From: Prevotella sp.
Lineage (GTDB): Bacteria; Bacteroidota; Bacteroidia; Bacteroidales; Dysgonomonadaceae
Length of the DNA stretch: 8,953 nt
Assembly: GCA_031260865.1 (NCBI GenBank)
Contig: JAISKQ010000291.1
Span: 1-8,953, forward strand
Direction: 5' to 3'
Part shown: positions 8,089 through 8,953 of the stretch, in pieces
How the letters are laid out: each line of letters begins with the position of its first letter
Position numbering within the stretch: position 1 is the first letter of the stretch
Notes under the pieces: model-generated
The model's database searches: none
What the model saw: the letters and a program-made list of their open reading frames with translations, nothing else
Told to the model about the DNA's origin: nothing
Made by a program: the position numbers and the translations under genes

Positions 8089-8592
8089 ATGAAAGCAAAT
8101 CACTATATGTTCCTTGTATTTGTTTGTGTCTTTTGCGGTATTGCAGATTTATCGAATGCTCAATCAATTCAAAAAATCGAAAAGGCGCATTTATACATAC
8201 CGGAGTTAATAATAGAAGATAGTTTGATTTTAAATGGAATAGATTCATTAATTTTTCATTCTATTTGTCCAGAAATTAAGACACCTAATGAGAAAGTAAA
8301 AATATTTAACGTTATCAGCAAACAGAAAGATAGAGAGAGTTTTAACTTTCTTTTTAATCTTCAAAGCGGAATACAGTTATATGATAAACTCAAATTACAA
8401 GGTTGTTTTGAATACAAAGACTATCTTTTTCTTTGGTTTGATGATGTTCCTATCCAATTATTGAGTATATCAAATAAAAAGAGAAAATTAACTTATACCA
8501 AAGGAGTTCCTATTTTTGTATCTGATTTAGCTACATTTTCTATTAATTACATCAATAATGATTTGACTTTAGTTGGAATTTGTTGTTTTTAG
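8089..8592 (+). CDS. Candidate immunity protein for the JAB-like RHS toxin; exported, family not recognised
   Basis: This small protein has 167 residues when started at the ATG at 8089. A TTG at 8083 would add two residues and overlap the toxin stop; the ATG is preferred because it opens a clear signal peptide (MKANHYMF, hydrophobic to about residue 19, cut after 'SNA' at residue 24). The mature part (about 143 residues) is beta-rich with 'LFLWFDDVPIQLLSISNKK' in the middle and ends 'LVGICCF' with paired cysteines. I see no lipobox and no known domain. The immunity role is inferred from position: it follows the toxin after two bases, is on the same strand, and shares the AT-rich composition of the toxin tip (18 of 60 bases are G or C at 8161-8220 and also at 8401-8460). 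The signal peptide would place it in the periplasm, which suggests that protection is needed there. It could instead be an unrelated secreted accessory protein. Confidence 0.65.
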   Translation: MKANHYMFLVFVCVFCGIADLSNAQSIQKIEKAHLYIPELIIEDSLILNGIDSLIFHSICPEIKTPNEKVKIFNVISKQKDRESFNFLFNLQSGIQLYDKLKLQGCFEYKDYLFLWFDDVPIQLLSISNKKRKLTYTKGVPIFVSDLATFSINYINNDLTLVGICCF

Positions 8593-8609
8593 AATATTAA
8601 TATTCTAAA
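8588..8609. promoter_or_regulatory. 22-bp perfect AT-rich palindrome overlapping the stop codon of the immunity candidate
   Basis: The 22 bases read the same on both strands, with no spacer, centred between bases 8598 and 8599, and they include the TAG stop at 8590-8592. A zero-spacer palindrome of this length could be a dimeric regulator site or a recombination point. In RNA it would give a weak A-U hairpin. Apart from one G and one C in each half-pair it is all A and T, so it is weak as a terminator on its own. Confidence 0.4.
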
Positions 8610-8723
8610 GTATATCTTGTTGACATTTTGTCAGCAGATTATTTATCTATTATTCTGAGTTGGGTATAAGAGAAAAATGATAAAGAAAAAAGATGAAAGA
8701 GTTGTTACTATTGTTACCTTTTT
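8593..8723. other. AT-rich intergenic spacer between the immunity candidate and the orphan RHS fragment
   Basis: This 131-base stretch holds the right half of the palindrome and the terminator candidate. After them I see only short open frames: one from ATG 8677 (20 codons to TGA at 8737-8739) and one from ATG 8693 ('MKELLLLLPFC' start, about 24 codons). Neither is long enough or supported enough to call a gene. No tRNA, CRISPR or insertion-sequence end is visible. Confidence 0.6.
8617..8637 (+). terminator. Candidate transcription terminator hairpin after the immunity gene
   Basis: A 9-bp stem (left arm 8617-8625, right arm 8629-8637) closes a TTT loop. The inner five pairs, TGACA with TGTCA, are perfect; the outer four include two G-T wobbles. 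The T-rich but interrupted stretch that follows (ATTATTTAT) is weaker than a classic T run. Position 25 bases after the stop fits the end of the four-gene transcript. Confidence 0.4.
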
Positions 8724-8953
8724 GCCAACGGTGCGATGACCAAAGATTTAAACAAAGGGATTTCGCAAATCCAATATAATTCGCTAAATTTACCGAGGAT
8801 AGTGGATATAAAAAGTCCCGTTGCAGAGGCAAGAAACGAATACACCTATTCGGCAGGAGGAGCAAAACTAAAGGTTGTACAGAAGTGGAATCCGAGTTAT
8901 TTGACCGCTCCGGTAATCGGTTCGGCAATCAATACGAGTTCTTTGACGATGAC
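8724..8953 (+). pseudogene. Displaced RHS tip-proximal fragment (front of a possible orphan rhs-CT cassette), runs off the window
   Basis: The frame starting at GCC 8724 stays open to the end of the window and encodes at least 76 residues: 'ANGAMTKDLNKGISQIQYNS' followed by 'LNLPRIVDIKSPVAEARNEY' and 'YSAGGAKLKVVQ'. It aligns without gaps to residues 926-1001 of the RHS toxin; I count 54 of 76 identities. It enters in the middle of the repeat region, lacks a signal peptide and the RHS N-terminus, and has no convincing promoter or ribosome site before it. An in-frame ATG exists at 8736. Weaker similarity may extend back to about 8701 but in another frame. If it continues into an RHS core, a different tip and another immunity gene beyond the window, it is an orphan cassette; if not, it is a decayed duplicate. 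Confidence 0.75.

Noticed and set aside
8511..8518. A TAnnTTTG match to the Bacteroidota -7 promoter element
   Set aside because: It lies inside the immunity gene, and I see no TTTG-like -33 element at the right distance. Such matches are common in AT-rich DNA.
8693..8766. Short frame starting 'MKELLLLLPFC', resembling a lipoprotein signal
   Set aside because: It ends after about 24 codons and most of it overlaps the RHS-homologous DNA in a different frame. The signal-like start is probably chance.
1..8953. Insertion-sequence ends, tRNA genes, CRISPR arrays or phage genes
   Set aside because: I looked for transposase-like frames, cloverleaf patterns and regular repeats and saw none. The only repeat is the RHS duplication.

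Overview
The window looks like Bacteroidota, most likely Bacteroidales. The first gene ends in a type IX secretion system (T9SS) sorting domain with the 'LYPNP' signature. Start codons follow A-rich stretches without clear Shine-Dalgarno sites. The two large genes are the YD/RHS-repeat type common in this phylum (DUF6443-like region, core ending in 'ANNP/GNNP..Y.DPDG'). A Parabacteroides, Tannerella or Dysgonomonas relative would fit, but the genus cannot be fixed from the sequence.

Layout, all genes on the + strand and tightly packed: (1) 1-852, the 3' end of a secreted protein with a C-terminal T9SS type A sorting domain; (2) 864-4049, a 1061-aa exported protein whose N-terminus resembles the SpvB/TcB-like start of Tc-toxin B components and whose C-terminus carries YD repeats, but with no RHS core and no toxin tip; (3) 4058-8086, a 1342-aa exported RHS protein with a DUF6443-like region, YD repeats, an RHS-associated core ending at DPDGRD, and a C-terminal JAB/JAMM-like metallopeptidase toxin domain; (4) 8089-8592, a 167-aa exported protein of unrecognised family, in the position of the cognate immunity protein. 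Gaps are 11, 8 and 2 bases, so the four are probably one transcript. The rest, 8593-8953, holds a 22-bp perfect palindrome, a candidate terminator hairpin, and the start of a second, displaced copy of the RHS tip-proximal region (about 71% identical in protein to residues 926-1001 of gene 3) that runs off the end.

Working model (inference): genes 2 and 3 together form a two-piece RHS shell, analogous to the TcB/TcC cocoon, that carries the JAB-like toxin. Gene 1 is a T9SS-delivered surface or carrier partner, and gene 4 protects the producer, probably in the periplasm. The displaced copy downstream is best read as the front of an orphan rhs-tip/immunity cassette, a store for swapping toxin tips by recombination in the shared RHS sequence. 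Base composition is mosaic and fits this: gene 1 and the middle of gene 3 are relatively GC-rich, while gene 2, the toxin tip and the immunity candidate are AT-rich.
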